A stretch of DNA of 64,000 nucleotides from Lysinibacillus sp. SGAir0095 (GCF_005491425.1 NZ_CP028083.1:3038001-3102000); one strand, 5' to 3'. Counted from the stretch's first letter, positions 37,334 to 47,041 are shown. Numbers and translations are program-made. Notes: generated by a model from the sequence alone, not told the origin.

Positions 37334-39082
37334 ATGAAGAAGAAAAATTTACAGTTACGAAGCATTTCACGGAAGTTAATGCTATTAATCACAATGATTA
37401 TTCTTGCGACAGTAGTAATTATTGGCTCAACAAGTTATTTTGTTGCCAAAAATCAGCTCTTGGATTCAGGTCAAAGAGAATTACAAAGCATTGTGAAGGG
37501 GGCTTATTCCTCCCTAGAATTGATTAACGAAGAAGTGGAAACTGGTAAAATCACACTAGAGGAAGGAAAAGAACATGCAAGAATCCTTCTAAATGGACCA
37601 GTAAATGAAAATGGAGAGTACGATTATCAAAAGTCCCGTTTTACTTACAAAGAAAATGGATACATTTTAGCTTATGATGAGGATCTGGTTTTACAACTCC
37701 ACCCTACTAAGGTTGGTGGAGCTCCTGCAGATGAACAAAACAGAAGTAATCGTGAAAAAATAGTTGCAGGCGGCAAGTCCCAAAACGAACCAGATCGATA
37801 TGTCGTTTATTCAGACAAACAGTCAGATGGTTCTTTTAAAGAGAAAACAGCCTATACAGAATACTTTGAGCCTTGGGGTTGGACGATTGGAATTGCTGTT
37901 TTTCAAGATGAATTTTATGAAGGATTAAACATTCTACAATATATCATCCTTGGTGCAACGGTCGTACTCATTATTTTAAGTTCACTTGTGTTTTATTTAA
38001 GTATTCGGAAGAAAATAAGTACACTAAAAGAAGTAGCAGAGGCATCTACAAAAATTGCAGATGGCCATATAATTGTTACCACCCTACCGGAATCAAGTGA
38101 TGAAATTGGACAACTTGGGGCTGCTTTTAATAAAATGTCACAGCAATTACGTACGTTGGTCGAAAAAACTAAAAATACGAGCGAACATTTATTGGATTCA
38201 GCATCCAACTTATCAGCTATCTCGGAAGAAACATCTGCTAGCAGTGAAGAAGTTGGTAGAGCAATTACCGAAATTGCTACTGGTACACAAGAACAAGCCC
38301 ATGATTTGGACAAGATAAACCAAACTGTAGAGCTATTATCAAATTCTATACAAACCATGGAAAAACAAAGTAAAGCTATGTATGACATTACGAAGCATTC
38401 AGAAAAGCTCTCATTCGAGGGAATTGAAATAGTTCATCAATTACAACAATCAAATACTGATTCGCTGGCAGCATCACAAGAAGTCAGTCATGAAATTAAA
38501 AATTTAAATAGTAAAATCAATCAAATCACACAGGTAATGGAAACAATTGAAACAATCGCAGAACAGACAAATTTACTGGCATTAAATGCGAGTATTGAAG
38601 CAGCTAGAGCAGGTGAGTATGGCAGAGGCTTTTCAGTTGTTGCCGATGAAATAAGGAAACTAGCAGAACAGTCCAAAAATGCAACTCACCAAGTACAAGG
38701 AGTAGTTTCATCCATTGTTTCAGAAACTACTAAAACAGTTGAAACTGTTGAAGGAACAATGAAAACTGCTAAGAAGCTAAATGATGATGTCGTTCTAACA
38801 CAAACTAAATTCAATCAGATGTCTGACTCTGTTAAGCAGATAGCAGAATCGATATTAGCAGTTAATAAAGAAATGGACGCAATGTCATCCTATAATAAAT
38901 TGATGGGTGAAGGAATAAATAGTGCTTCCAGTGTATCCGAACAAACGGCCGCTTCTGTACAGGAAATCGCTTCTTCCATTGATGAGCAAATTAAAGCAAT
39001 TACTGATGTTGCGAATGCTGCTGAAAAACTAACGGAACTAAATCGCGAATTAAATTCCTTAATGGAGCAGTATACTCTATAA
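37334..39082 (+). CDS. Methyl-accepting chemotaxis protein with Cache domain
   Basis: This 582-residue receptor has an N-terminal helix (about 12-35), an extracellular single-Cache-like domain with [11 protein letters not shown] and [10 protein letters not shown], a second helix (about 205-228), HAMP and a coiled-coil signalling domain. The hairpin tip is [38 protein letters not shown]. It would pass ligand binding to CheA/CheW; the ligand is unknown. GGGGGAAAG precedes the ATG at 37334. It is monocistronic. Confidence 0.93.
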   Translation: MKKKNLQLRSISRKLMLLITMIILATVVIIGSTSYFVAKNQLLDSGQRELQSIVKGAYSSLELINEEVETGKITLEEGKEHARILLNGPVNENGEYDYQKSRFTYKENGYILAYDEDLVLQLHPTKVGGAPADEQNRSNREKIVAGGKSQNEPDRYVVYSDKQSDGSFKEKTAYTEYFEPWGWTIGIAVFQDEFYEGLNILQYIILGATVVLIILSSLVFYLSIRKKISTLKEVAEASTKIADGHIIVTTLPESSDEIGQLGAAFNKMSQQLRTLVEKTKNTSEHLLDSASNLSAISEETSASSEEVGRAITEIATGTQEQAHDLDKINQTVELLSNSIQTMEKQSKAMYDITKHSEKLSFEGIEIVHQLQQSNTDSLAASQEVSHEIKNLNSKINQITQVMETIETIAEQTNLLALNASIEAARAGEYGRGFSVVADEIRKLAEQSKNATHQVQGVVSSIVSETTKTVETVEGTMKTAKKLNDDVVLTQTKFNQMSDSVKQIAESILAVNKEMDAMSSYNKLMGEGINSASSVSEQTAASVQEIASSIDEQIKAITDVANAAEKLTELNRELNSLMEQYTL

Positions 39083-39160
39083 AAGTATTGTTATTCTAAA
39101 ACTTTTATAAAAGAGAACCCTTTTTACTTAAGGTATTCCAGAGTGTTTGGAACCTTGTGG

Positions 39161-39206
39161 AAACAAATGCATCGAATCAATGGATTCGGTGCATTTGTTC
39201 TTTTTA
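39161..39206 (+). terminator. Terminator after the chemoreceptor gene
   Basis: AACAAATGCATCGAATC and GATTCGGTGCATTTGTT form a 17-base stem followed by TCTTTTT. Confidence 0.85.
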
Positions 39207-39223
39207 GAGGCTTCACTCTTCTT

Positions 39224-39571
39224 TTATCCAGTTTCGAAATGCTCACCATTATAATAATTACTTCTAGATTGGCGATCCGAGAAAATTTCATTTTGCTCGT
39301 CATCTTCTTTTTGCCAATATTGAATTCCACCAAGCCTGGAGCCTTTTATATTATTCCAACCGAAGTCTTCATATATCCCTTTGTATTCATTGAGCTTATT
39401 ATTTGATAAATAATCTTGATAATCCAGTCGCATCACATTTTTGTTGTCGGTTTTTTCGAAAGAGTATGTGCCCAATCCACTAATATTTGTACAGCGATAG
39501 CCTTTTTGTAATTGCTCGTTCAGCCATCGCTCTTCCTTTTCAATATCAAAAAACATCTTAAATTTCTTCAT
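39224..39571 (-). CDS. DUF2812-like protein
   Basis: This 115-residue soluble protein begins MKKFKMFFDIEKEERWLNEQLQKGY, the typical N terminus of DUF2812. Relatives are often membrane proteins paired with a PadR regulator; this one has no membrane helix. It overlaps the end of the padR gene by 14 bases and shares its ribosome region, so the two are translated together. It may be an accessory or effector of the PadR switch. Function unknown. Confidence 0.75.
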   Translation of the reverse strand: MKKFKMFFDIEKEERWLNEQLQKGYRCTNISGLGTYSFEKTDNKNVMRLDYQDYLSNNKLNEYKGIYEDFGWNNIKGSRLGGIQYWQKEDDEQNEIFSDRQSRSNYYNGEHFETG

Positions 39572-39875
39572 TCGATTCACTTCCTTCGTAAAGTGATAAT
39601 AGGTGCAATAACCTACTTTGTTCCATTTTCAAAATGACGTTTCCTTCCGCAGTTATCCTATATACTTTCCTTCGTCCTGACTCTCCAACTGCTTCAATCC
39701 AACCATGCTTATTCAAGTTTTCAATCGCACCGTATAATGTCCCGGCTGCTAAAATAACTGTACCGTTACTTAACTTTTCTATCTCCTGCATTACGGCATA
39801 GCCATGGAGTGGCTCACGCAAAGCCAATAAAATATAATGCATGGTTTCAGACAACGGTAATAATTTATGTTTCAT
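39558..39875 (-). CDS. PadR-family transcriptional regulator
   Basis: This 105-residue short PadR-type winged-helix protein has the recognisable LREPLHGYAVMQEIEKLSNG and GTLYGAIENLNKHGWIE segments. It probably represses its own operon. The upstream region 39887-39946 carries repeated AGTTC(A/G)ACT motifs suited as operators. It is the first gene of a padR-DUF2812 pair. Confidence 0.9.
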   Translation of the reverse strand: MKHKLLPLSETMHYILLALREPLHGYAVMQEIEKLSNGTVILAAGTLYGAIENLNKHGWIEAVGESGRRKVYRITAEGNVILKMEQSRLLHLLSLYEGSESNEEI

Positions 39876-39886
39876 ATCCTCACCCT

Positions 39887-39946
39887 CTATTCAGTTCGAC
39901 TATATAGTTCAACTTAATAATAAGATAATACAGTTCAACTGAATAG
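39887..39946. promoter_or_regulatory. Repeated AGTTCAACT motifs upstream of padR
   Basis: CTATTCAGTTCGACTA (from 39887), TAGTTCAACT (about 39905) and CAGTTCAACTGAATAG (to 39946) include an inverted pair sharing CTATTCAGTT. They are a candidate PadR operator cluster. Confidence 0.5.
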
Positions 39947-40010
39947 TCAATAATATTTTCTAAAATTTGTCAAAGGGATAAAATAACCCTAAATACAAGG
40001 AAAAATCAAT

Positions 40011-40052
40011 CTAAAAAGTCGCTTTCCATTCGTGAGGGAAAACGACTTTTAA
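40011..40052 (-). terminator. Terminator of the second EamA gene
   Basis: AAAAGTCG and CGACTTTT close a hairpin that also pairs TTTCC with GGGAA. It is symmetric enough to act in both directions. Confidence 0.75.
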
Positions 40053-40080
40053 TGTGGTCTTATACAATTTAAATGGCTCT

Positions 40081-40968
40081 CTAATGATGTGATTCCTTGT
40101 TAATGACAGGTGCATTTTTTCCAATTATGACGCATATCACAACGATAATAGCTAAAACAAGCGTTAGCCAAGTAATCGATTCTCCTAAAAATAATACAGA
40201 AAATCCAATCATTAAAAAGGGTTGTAAATATTGAATCTGGCCAACTCTTGCTATGCCTCCTAAAGACATCCCACCATACCAAGCCACATACGCTAAAAAC
40301 TGGCTAACAACACCTAAATAGAACAAACTGATCCAAGCTTTGAAAGGTGCTTCAAACATCTCCACTGTTACACTTAATCCAACAGGAATTATAAAAAACG
40401 GGGCTCCAATTAAAATAGCCCAAGCAATAACTTGCCAACTACCTAGTTTTTTTGATAGTTTTCCACCTTCTGCATAACTTAATCCAAGTAATAATATCGC
40501 TGCAATAAGTGCAATGTCTCCCTTCTGTAATTGACCTAACCCTAAATATACCGCATAGATAAGCACTGATATAGCCCCTATTGTACTCGCAATCCAATAG
40601 CGTTTCGAAGGTCGCTCTCCACCACGCCATAAAGCAAAGCCAGCTGTCGCAAGTGGTAGTAAAGCCACTTCTATTGCTCCATGAGATACTGGCAATGATT
40701 GCATTGCATATGTTGTTAATAACGGAAAAGCAAGTACCGCACCTACAGCAACTATAACTAAGCTTCCAAATTGTCTTTTATTAGGTAATGCTTCCTTTTT
40801 TATGATAAAAAGGATACTTACGATTATTGCAGCAATAACTGTCCTACCTAACCCGACAATTGTCTCACCAAAATAAGGGACAGCTACGCTTGTAGCTGGT
40901 AATGTAAGGCTAAAGCAAACTATGCCGATAAAACCTAGTAGCATGCCTCTTTTCATAGTATTGTCCAA
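40081..40968 (-). CDS. EamA/DMT-family transporter
   Basis: This 295-residue protein has ten predicted membrane helices and two EamA repeats (VALLPLATAGFALW and QYLQPFLMIGFSVLFLGE). The TTG at 40968 is seven bases after GGGGG and is preferred over the ATG four codons on. It is divergent from a MocR-type regulator, a common arrangement in which the regulator controls the exporter. It probably exports an amino compound; the substrate is unknown. Confidence 0.87.
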   Translation of the reverse strand: MDNTMKRGMLLGFIGIVCFSLTLPATSVAVPYFGETIVGLGRTVIAAIIVSILFIIKKEALPNKRQFGSLVIVAVGAVLAFPLLTTYAMQSLPVSHGAIEVALLPLATAGFALWRGGERPSKRYWIASTIGAISVLIYAVYLGLGQLQKGDIALIAAILLLGLSYAEGGKLSKKLGSWQVIAWAILIGAPFFIIPVGLSVTVEMFEAPFKAWISLFYLGVVSQFLAYVAWYGGMSLGGIARVGQIQYLQPFLMIGFSVLFLGESITWLTLVLAIIVVICVIIGKNAPVINKESHH

Positions 40969-41119
40969 ATAGATTCCCCCTTCACAGGAATAAAAAACTA
41001 TCTCATAATCATAATTAAAAGAATTAAACTAATTAAACATGATTGTAAAGAATAGCCACTCTTTTTTAAACAAGAGAATTCCTCATCTGTCATGGTACAG
41101 ATCACTAAGGAGAATATAT

Positions 41120-42493
41120 ATGACAACGAAATATAATGGTATTTTAGAATGGGTGAAACAACAAATTGAGGAGGAGAAGTTAAAGACAGGAGATAAATTA
41201 CCATCGATTCGGCTGCTTGCTGAACAATTTCAATGTAGTAAAAATACGGTGGTGAAGGCATTACTTGAATTGGAAAAACAGCATATTGTCTATGCCAAGC
41301 CCAAAAGTGGCTATTACGTAGTAGATAATTATCAAATATCTATTCACCATGAATTGGTTATTGATTTTTTATCTGCTGGTCCAGATAGAGAAATCCTGCC
41401 CTATGAAGACTTTCAGCATTGCATCAACCAGGCGATTGACCATTATAAAGAGCAATTATTTACTTATAGTGACCAACAGGGCCTTATTTCTTTACGAAAG
41501 GAACTAACGAAGTATTTACAGTATTTACAAGTATTCACAACTCCTGATCGTCTTATCATTACTTCCGGATCACAACAAGCACTTCATATTCTATCTGTCA
41601 TGTCATTTCCAAACGGTAAAAAGAAGATATTAATAGAGCAACCTACTTACTTCGGTATGATAGACTCTTTACAGTTAAATCAAATTACAACATTAGGAAT
41701 TGAATTAACAATGGAGGGGATTGATTTTGAAAGACTTGAAAATTTGTTTCGTACCAATGATATTAAGTTCTTTTACATAATTCCAAGATGCCATAATCCA
41801 TTAGGACATCAATACACTAATGAAGAAAAGAAAAAAATTGTGGCTCTTGCAGAAAAATACGATGTCTATATTGTTGAGGATGATTACTTAGCAGAATTAG
41901 ATACAGCTTCAAAAGCAGACCCTTTATTTGCTTATGAACCCAACGGAAGAGTCATTTATGTTAAGAGTTTTTCGAAAGTATTTTTGCCTGGGCTACGTAT
42001 TGCTACTGTTGTGATGCCTGAAAAAATGGTTCCCGCCTTCATTCACTATAAATTTAGTGCTGATTTTAATACATCGCCACTTTCACAAGGAGCCTTAGAA
42101 ATCTATCTAAAAAATGGGATGTTCCAATACCATTTAGAGAGTGTAAAAAAATTGTACATTAAAAAAATGAGTACATTAGTAGAAGCTTGTTCATTATATT
42201 TACCAAATTATGTACAATTTACAAAACCAAAGAGCGGTTTTTATCTCACGATTTTTTTACCTTCACATATAGATGTCGATAAATTGATTTACCTGCTTCA
42301 AGAAAAACATATTTACGTAGACAATGCTTCAAGAATGTACTTAGCCGGAAACAAACAGAAAGCCATTCGACTAAGCATTTCACAAGTAAATGAAAATAAA
42401 ATCCATCTCGGTATTGAAAAATTAGCTACTTTTATCATCGATATGTGTGAAAAAAAGAAATACAATCCACTTTCGTTTAAATCCTATCATTAA
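41120..42493 (+). CDS. MocR-type GntR/aminotransferase regulator
   Basis: The 457-residue protein has an N-terminal GntR winged helix (LPSIRLLAEQFQCSKNTVVKALLELE) fused to a class I aminotransferase fold. The PLP-binding lysine is in YVKSFSKVFLPGLRIATVV. The ATG at 41120 is preceded by AAGGAGA. Such regulators sense amino compounds through PLP chemistry and usually act on a divergent neighbour, here the EamA transporter gene. Confidence 0.92.
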   Translation: MTTKYNGILEWVKQQIEEEKLKTGDKLPSIRLLAEQFQCSKNTVVKALLELEKQHIVYAKPKSGYYVVDNYQISIHHELVIDFLSAGPDREILPYEDFQHCINQAIDHYKEQLFTYSDQQGLISLRKELTKYLQYLQVFTTPDRLIITSGSQQALHILSVMSFPNGKKKILIEQPTYFGMIDSLQLNQITTLGIELTMEGIDFERLENLFRTNDIKFFYIIPRCHNPLGHQYTNEEKKKIVALAEKYDVYIVEDDYLAELDTASKADPLFAYEPNGRVIYVKSFSKVFLPGLRIATVVMPEKMVPAFIHYKFSADFNTSPLSQGALEIYLKNGMFQYHLESVKKLYIKKMSTLVEACSLYLPNYVQFTKPKSGFYLTIFLPSHIDVDKLIYLLQEKHIYVDNASRMYLAGNKQKAIRLSISQVNENKIHLGIEKLATFIIDMCEKKKYNPLSFKSYH

Positions 42494-42561
42494 AGTAATA
42501 GAACATTGTTGCTGCATCGTAACTCACAAATTACTAAGGAAGACCACAATTAAGATAAACT

Positions 42562-42603
42562 AAAAAAGTCGATTCCTTAATCGTACATGAGGAATCGACT
42601 TTA
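42562..42603 (+). terminator. Hairpin after the MocR gene
   Basis: AAGTCGATTCCT and AGGAATCGACTT form a perfect 12-base stem. The T run on this strand is short, so strength is uncertain. Confidence 0.65.
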
Positions 42604-42668
42604 CTTACATTGACTTAGCCAAGACGAAAAAGAGATTGGGATTTTGATATCCCAAAAGAAACCATATT

Positions 42669-42701
42669 AAAAAGAGGTTGAAATTACTTCAACCTCTTTT
42701 T
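42669..42701 (-). terminator. Terminator of the P5C dehydrogenase gene
   Basis: AAAAAGAGGTTGAA pairs with TTCAACCTCTTTTT around a short loop. It is usable in both directions. Confidence 0.85.
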
Positions 42702-42711
42702 ATGTTAATAA

Positions 42712-44343
42712 TTATTCTTCATCCATAAATGGATAAGCAATATCTGTAGTTGGCGCAAAGTTTTCTTTGATGACACGCGGAGTTGTCCAACGAATCATGT
42801 TAAATACAGAACCTGCTTTATCGTTTGTACCAGAACCACGAGAACCACCAAATGGTTGTTGGTTAATCATTGCACCAGTTGGTTTGTCATTGATATAGAA
42901 GTTTCCAGCTGCACCTGATAAGCGATTTTCTAAGTGAAGAATCGCTTGGCGATCTTGTGCAAAAATAGCACCTGTTAATGCATACATAGACGCTGTATCA
43001 ACCGCTTCTAATGTTTCTTCTAATTGATCATTTTCATATACATAGATTGTTAACACAGGTCCAAAGATTTCTTCTGTCATCGTTTTAAAGTTTGGATTTG
43101 TTGTTACAATAATTGTTGGTTGAACGAAATATCCAACTGAATCATCGTAAGTACCACCTGCAATAATTTCTGCTTCTTCAGAAGCTGCTGCATAGTCGAT
43201 ATAGCTTGTAATTGAATCAAACGCAGGCTTATCGATTACTGCTCCCATGAAATTACGGAAGTCGCGTACATCCCCAACTTTAAGCTTAGCAGTTTCTTCA
43301 ACTAAACCGTTCTTTACTTCTTCCCACAGGCTTTGTGGAATGTAAGCACGTGAAGCTGCAGAACATTTTTGACCTTGGTATTCAAATGCTCCACGAACAA
43401 GGGCAGCTATTACTTTGTCAGCTTGTGCAGTTTCGTGAGCAAATACGAAGTCTTTCCCACCTGTTTCCCCAACTAGACGAGGATATGATTGATAGTTTGC
43501 AATGTTCTCCCCTACTGTTTTCCAAATTGTTTGGAATGTAGCTGTAGAACCTGTGAAGTGGAATCCGGACATACGAGCGTCTGTTAATACTACTTCAGAA
43601 ACTTGTGATCCACGAGAAGGTACAAAGTTGATGACACCTTTTGGTAATCCTGCTTCTTCTAAAATACGCATGAAGTAGTAGTTTGCTAGAATAGAAGTTG
43701 TTGCTGGTTTCCAAACAACTACGTTCCCCATCATTGCAGGAGCTGCTGGTAGGTTCCCACCAATTGCAGTGAAGTTGAATGGAGAAATCGCTAATACGAA
43801 ACCATCTAATGGACGGTAATCAAGACGATTCCATACATTCTTCATGCTGTCAGGCTGGATTTGATAAATCTGATTTGCATAATCTACACCGAAACGTAAG
43901 AAATCTATTAATTCTTGTGCAGCATCAATTTCAGTCTGGATAGCTGTTTTAGATTGTCCTAACATCGTTGCAGCATTCATCACATCACGGTATGGACCAG
44001 AGATTAGATCAGCAGCTTTTAAGAAAATAGCTGCACGGTGTTCCCATGGCATATTTGCCCATGATTCTTTCGCAGCCATAGCAGCTTCGACAGCATCACG
44101 TAATTCTTTCTCACCAGCTTCTGAGTAGTTTGCTAGAACATGTTGGTGATCATGTGGCATAACTACTTGCTTTACTGTATCAGTTTTAATATTTTGACCG
44201 TTAATAATAACCGGGATCTCTACTACTAATTCGGATTGGCGTTTTAATTCCGCTTTTAATGTTTCTCTTTCTTTTGTACCTGGCGCATATGTATTGCCTG
44301 GCTCATTTTTAGGTGTTGGTATTTTGAAAATTCCGTTACTCAT
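42712..44343 (-). CDS. L-glutamate gamma-semialdehyde (P5C) dehydrogenase
   Basis: This 543-residue aldehyde dehydrogenase has the catalytic Cys in YQGQKCSAASR and Glu in LVGETGGKDF. The length and the segments ISPFNFTAIGGNLPAAPAMMGN and FTGSTATF fit the long P5CDH class similar to mitochondrial ALDH4A1, rather than the about 515-residue RocA usual in Bacillus. It oxidises glutamate semialdehyde to glutamate in proline and arginine catabolism. The ATG at 44343 is preceded by AAGGAAAG. No proline dehydrogenase lies nearby. Confidence 0.92.
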   Translation of the reverse strand: MSNGIFKIPTPKNEPGNTYAPGTKERETLKAELKRQSELVVEIPVIINGQNIKTDTVKQVVMPHDHQHVLANYSEAGEKELRDAVEAAMAAKESWANMPWEHRAAIFLKAADLISGPYRDVMNAATMLGQSKTAIQTEIDAAQELIDFLRFGVDYANQIYQIQPDSMKNVWNRLDYRPLDGFVLAISPFNFTAIGGNLPAAPAMMGNVVVWKPATTSILANYYFMRILEEAGLPKGVINFVPSRGSQVSEVVLTDARMSGFHFTGSTATFQTIWKTVGENIANYQSYPRLVGETGGKDFVFAHETAQADKVIAALVRGAFEYQGQKCSAASRAYIPQSLWEEVKNGLVEETAKLKVGDVRDFRNFMGAVIDKPAFDSITSYIDYAAASEEAEIIAGGTYDDSVGYFVQPTIIVTTNPNFKTMTEEIFGPVLTIYVYENDQLEETLEAVDTASMYALTGAIFAQDRQAILHLENRLSGAAGNFYINDKPTGAMINQQPFGGSRGSGTNDKAGSVFNMIRWTTPRVIKENFAPTTDIAYPFMDEE

Positions 44344-44955
44344 TATTTTCACTTTCCTTCCTATGGTAAATAGCTTTCTCTTATTATTCTAAACAATCTT
44401 ATCACATTCGACAAATTATAAAATACTTATTCCATATGTTACTAGTTTTTTGCCCCTTTGAATACGAACCACTACTACTTGCTTCTATAATAACTATCAT
44501 AATTTAGTATCATGAAAATATTTTATAAAACATTTTGTTTGTCCAATTCTGTCGAATAATAGATACCGTGAAAAAGACTGCACTTTTAATCGCCAGGGCA
44601 GTATTACTTACTTGATGGCCACTATAAAGTAGAAACGGTTCTGTGGAATATTATGGTTTCACTAGTTCTGCGATCACCTTTGAATTCCATTTTCTATAGT
44701 AGCACGAAAATCGCTTACTTTATATAGAGCCAAGCAAACTTTTTCAGCCCTAAATTTTCCAAATACGTCGTAGAGTTCGTAATATATTGGATTCCTAACT
44801 TTTAGTTGATGCTGTAAATGGTATTTACTCACAAAATGGCCCCAATGAAAAAAGCACTTCCCTTATTTTTACAAGAAAAGCGCCCAATCGGAAGGAGAAA
44901 TGATTATTCTCTTCCTTGTTTTTCAAAACCATCACTAAATTAAAAGGGATGAAAA
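44344..44955. other. Interval with no established gene
   Basis: About 610 bases upstream of the P5C dehydrogenase gene. Apart from a possible 52-codon frame (44674-44832, minus) and probable promoter sequence next to 44343, I see no RNA motif or repeat. It may hold gene remnants. Confidence 0.5.
44674..44832 (-). CDS. Possible small ORF or gene remnant
   Basis: A 52-codon frame starting with GTG (VSKYHLQHQLKV... to ...ATIENGIQR) has protein-like composition, with NPIYYELYDVFGKFRAEK in the middle. The ribosome site is poor. It is not recognised; it could be the tail of a decayed gene. Confidence 0.25.
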   Translation of the reverse strand: MSKYHLQHQLKVRNPIYYELYDVFGKFRAEKVCLALYKVSDFRATIENGIQR

Positions 44956-45114
44956 TTATTTCCTTAGAATTTGTCGATTTTTCTCTATTATTTTTTTATT
45001 TTTAGCTATTGTTTCCTTTAGGGTTAGAGGCAGTTCATTATCGTTTGTTTCCTGATTATTTATTAGGTTTTCATCCAAGTGAGGTTCGGATGGCTTATTC
45101 TTTTCAATATCCAT
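44956..45114 (-). CDS. Small hydrophilic protein, unknown
   Basis: This is a 52-residue, highly charged protein (MDIEKNKPSEPHLDENL, ending IIEKNRQILRK) with a very strong GAGGGGG ribosome site six bases before the ATG. It has no cysteine and no membrane segment, and the C-terminal half should be helical. It lies in the same direction as the 103-residue protein and the cysteine-rich repeat protein, so a shared role in the spore surface is possible. I do not recognise the family. Confidence 0.6.
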   Translation of the reverse strand: MDIEKNKPSEPHLDENLINNQETNDNELPLTLKETIAKNKKIIEKNRQILRK

Positions 45115-45330
45115 TTTAATCCCCCTCTAATATGACTTTATTCTATTATAAACGATAGAAGACGAGCTTTATATTAAAATTGGATGACAATTACTAACAT
45201 TTGGAAATATAATAAACTGCTATACAATTTTATTCTAATAGAAACTAATGCACACATTTACCTTGTGCCTCATTCAGAATATTTATATCTTAAATTAAGG
45301 CGCCTAGTAGTATTCTTTTTAATAAAAAAA

Positions 45331-45642
45331 TTATTGTTCAGTATCCTCTTGTGCTTTTTCCAATGATGTTTGTATTTGCTCAGAGGAATTCTCGATTGTT
45401 TCTTCTAAATTATGTGAAGCTGCCCTGATAATTTCTTTTTGATTCAAAATAGTTTGCTGAATCAAAGATTTAAACCCCTCTTTTTGCTGCTTCAGATTAG
45501 TCTTTAATTCTTCCAAAGAAGTTTTAATAGATTCGTATACCTCACCTTGCAGTTGGGTATCATTAACCGATATATTCTCAGTAGAATTATTTCTTGTCAC
45601 ATTCGATGAAAATGAAAATGAGTGATTTTTCCTATTTTCCAT
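45331..45642 (-). CDS. Hydrophilic coiled-coil protein, unknown
   Basis: The 103-residue protein has a Ser/Asn-rich N terminus (HSFSFSSNVTRNNSTENIS). The remaining 70 residues are strongly helical, rich in Gln, Glu and Lys, and probably form a coiled coil. AAGGAGGGGTG precedes the ATG. It lies 40 bases downstream of the cysteine-rich protein gene and is likely in the same operon. It has no signal peptide. A structural spore-layer role is an inference from context only. Confidence 0.65.
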   Translation of the reverse strand: MENRKNHSFSFSSNVTRNNSTENISVNDTQLQGEVYESIKTSLEELKTNLKQQKEGFKSLIQQTILNQKEIIRAASHNLEETIENSSEQIQTSLEKAQEDTEQ

Positions 45643-45682
45643 TTTTTCACCCCTCCTTGTCTTATTGTTTTACTTATGATAA

Positions 45683-47041
45683 TTACGAAACCGTGTAACC
45701 ACTGATGTCACATACTGAAAATGCATAGATAACAGTGGGAGCGGTTAAGTTATTCACGAAAAAAGCAACGCAGCCACAAATGTTAAACACAAATAAATTC
45801 GAAATAGCATTCGGCAAACCTTTAACGAGAAGATTTACTCCTAATCCAAATGTTTGTGCTGCTCTCAAGTTACTTAGGATTTCACCTTCACAGCAATTTT
45901 TCCTCTTATTGCAATCAAAATCATCATTGAAGCAAGTCCTCGCTAAGGATAGTAAAAAGTCAAAGATATCATCATCAGAATCAATATTATCTGTTGCCCG
46001 AATCCCTGATACATTCTTAATGAGAATCGTAGACAAAGGTGTTGTTTCTGTTACAGGACGAAATGTCACGGTATCACAGTTATTAACAATGGTGAGTAAT
46101 TGATCTGTAGTTGGATTACCTAATCCAATTAATCCATTGAAGTAGATATCAATCCCTTGGTTTAATGGATTCTCCACTTCGCTTTGTGCAAGTCGTACCT
46201 GATTTAGTAATCTAGCAAGGTCTTTTACACAGCAATCCTTTAAGTCGATGCATTTTTTACAATCCCTTTTATTCTTATCCCTGCACTTGCAATCTTTGCT
46301 TTCTTTGTCATCATCCACTGAACAACCGCACTTTACATTAAGCGTGGTATTGACTGTTACACCACTGACTGAGGTTTCAATTATTTGATTGTTCTCCAGT
46401 GGAGACTCATTTGTATGTCCCTCAATGAATTGCATGCCTTGCTCTTGAGTTTGATCACCCATCAATTGAAATTGGTCTTCTTCTTGATTTTGATCTTGAA
46501 TTTGGGCTTGAGCTAAAATGGGCCCTTCTTGGGTTGGCGTTTGGGTTGTATTTTGTTGATTATCGAGTGTAGAACCTTCTTGGATAGGAATTTGTGCCGA
46601 GATATGTTCTAGTTCTAACTCTTGCTCAGTCCCATCTTGAGTCGCCAGTTGAATTTGGTCTATTTCCTGCTCCCCACCATCTTGAATCGGTACTTGAGCC
46701 GTTATCTGGTCTTGGTCATTGGTCTGTTCCGAGCCGTCTTGAATCGGGATTTGAGCGGTTAACTGTTCTTGTTCATTCTTTTGCTCTGGCCCCATGATAT
46801 TGCCACTCTGGTCCTGACTACTATCTAGTTCGGGACCCTCCTGAATAGGAACCTGTACAACCTTTTGCTCTTGATTATTTTCTTGTTCAGCTCCTTCTTG
46901 AAGATTACATTGCTTTAATACTTTGTCATTATTAGGGCATTTTTTTATACTCTTATTACATTTTTCTTTAGGGTGCTTTCGACAATTACTACAATTGCAT
47001 AAAAAAGAATTTTCATCATCGCATGGTTTTTTGTAAGACAA
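45683..47041 (-). CDS. Cysteine-rich protein with Gln/Glu repeats, likely spore surface
   Basis: The protein has 452 residues in three parts. Residues 1-50 are Cys/Lys-rich (FLCNCSNCRKHPKEKC). Residues 50-190 hold about seven imperfect repeats of roughly 20 residues built on IQ(E/D)G-EQ-NDQ-Q-TAQ-P. The C-terminal half begins with clustered cysteines (KCGCSVDDD, CKKCIDLKDCC) and continues with an ordered domain containing further CC and CGC motifs. The TTG start lies eight bases after GGAGG. There is no signal peptide. High cysteine content, repeats and the adjacent gerA operon suggest a cross-linked coat or exosporium protein. The family is not recognised. Confidence 0.65.
   Translation of the reverse strand: MSYKKPCDDENSFLCNCSNCRKHPKEKCNKSIKKCPNNDKVLKQCNLQEGAEQENNQEQKVVQVPIQEGPELDSSQDQSGNIMGPEQKNEQEQLTAQIPIQDGSEQTNDQDQITAQVPIQDGGEQEIDQIQLATQDGTEQELELEHISAQIPIQEGSTLDNQQNTTQTPTQEGPILAQAQIQDQNQEEDQFQLMGDQTQEQGMQFIEGHTNESPLENNQIIETSVSGVTVNTTLNVKCGCSVDDDKESKDCKCRDKNKRDCKKCIDLKDCCVKDLARLLNQVRLAQSEVENPLNQGIDIYFNGLIGLGNPTTDQLLTIVNNCDTVTFRPVTETTPLSTILIKNVSGIRATDNIDSDDDIFDFLLSLARTCFNDDFDCNKRKNCCEGEILSNLRAAQTFGLGVNLLVKGLPNAISNLFVFNICGCVAFFVNNLTAPTVIYAFSVCDISGYTVS
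46500..46900 (-). repeat. Coding tandem repeats in the cysteine-rich protein gene
   Basis: About seven diverged units of 50-70 bases encode IQ(E/D)G-containing segments. This is within the coding frame and is not a CRISPR array. Confidence 0.7.

Noticed and set aside
37993-38388. Minus-strand frame of 131 codons opposite the chemoreceptor gene
   Set aside because: It mirrors the conserved HAMP and signalling region of the chemoreceptor; its Ser/Cys-rich composition is typical of an antisense shadow.
46594-46797. Plus-strand frame of 67 codons with LES-rich repeats
   Set aside because: It is the antisense shadow of the IQ(E/D)G repeats in the cysteine-rich protein gene; it has no ribosome site and its repeats only mirror the real frame.
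46500-46900. Possible CRISPR-like array
   Set aside because: The repeats are in one coding frame, vary in length and sequence, and have no conserved palindromic repeat or unique spacers.
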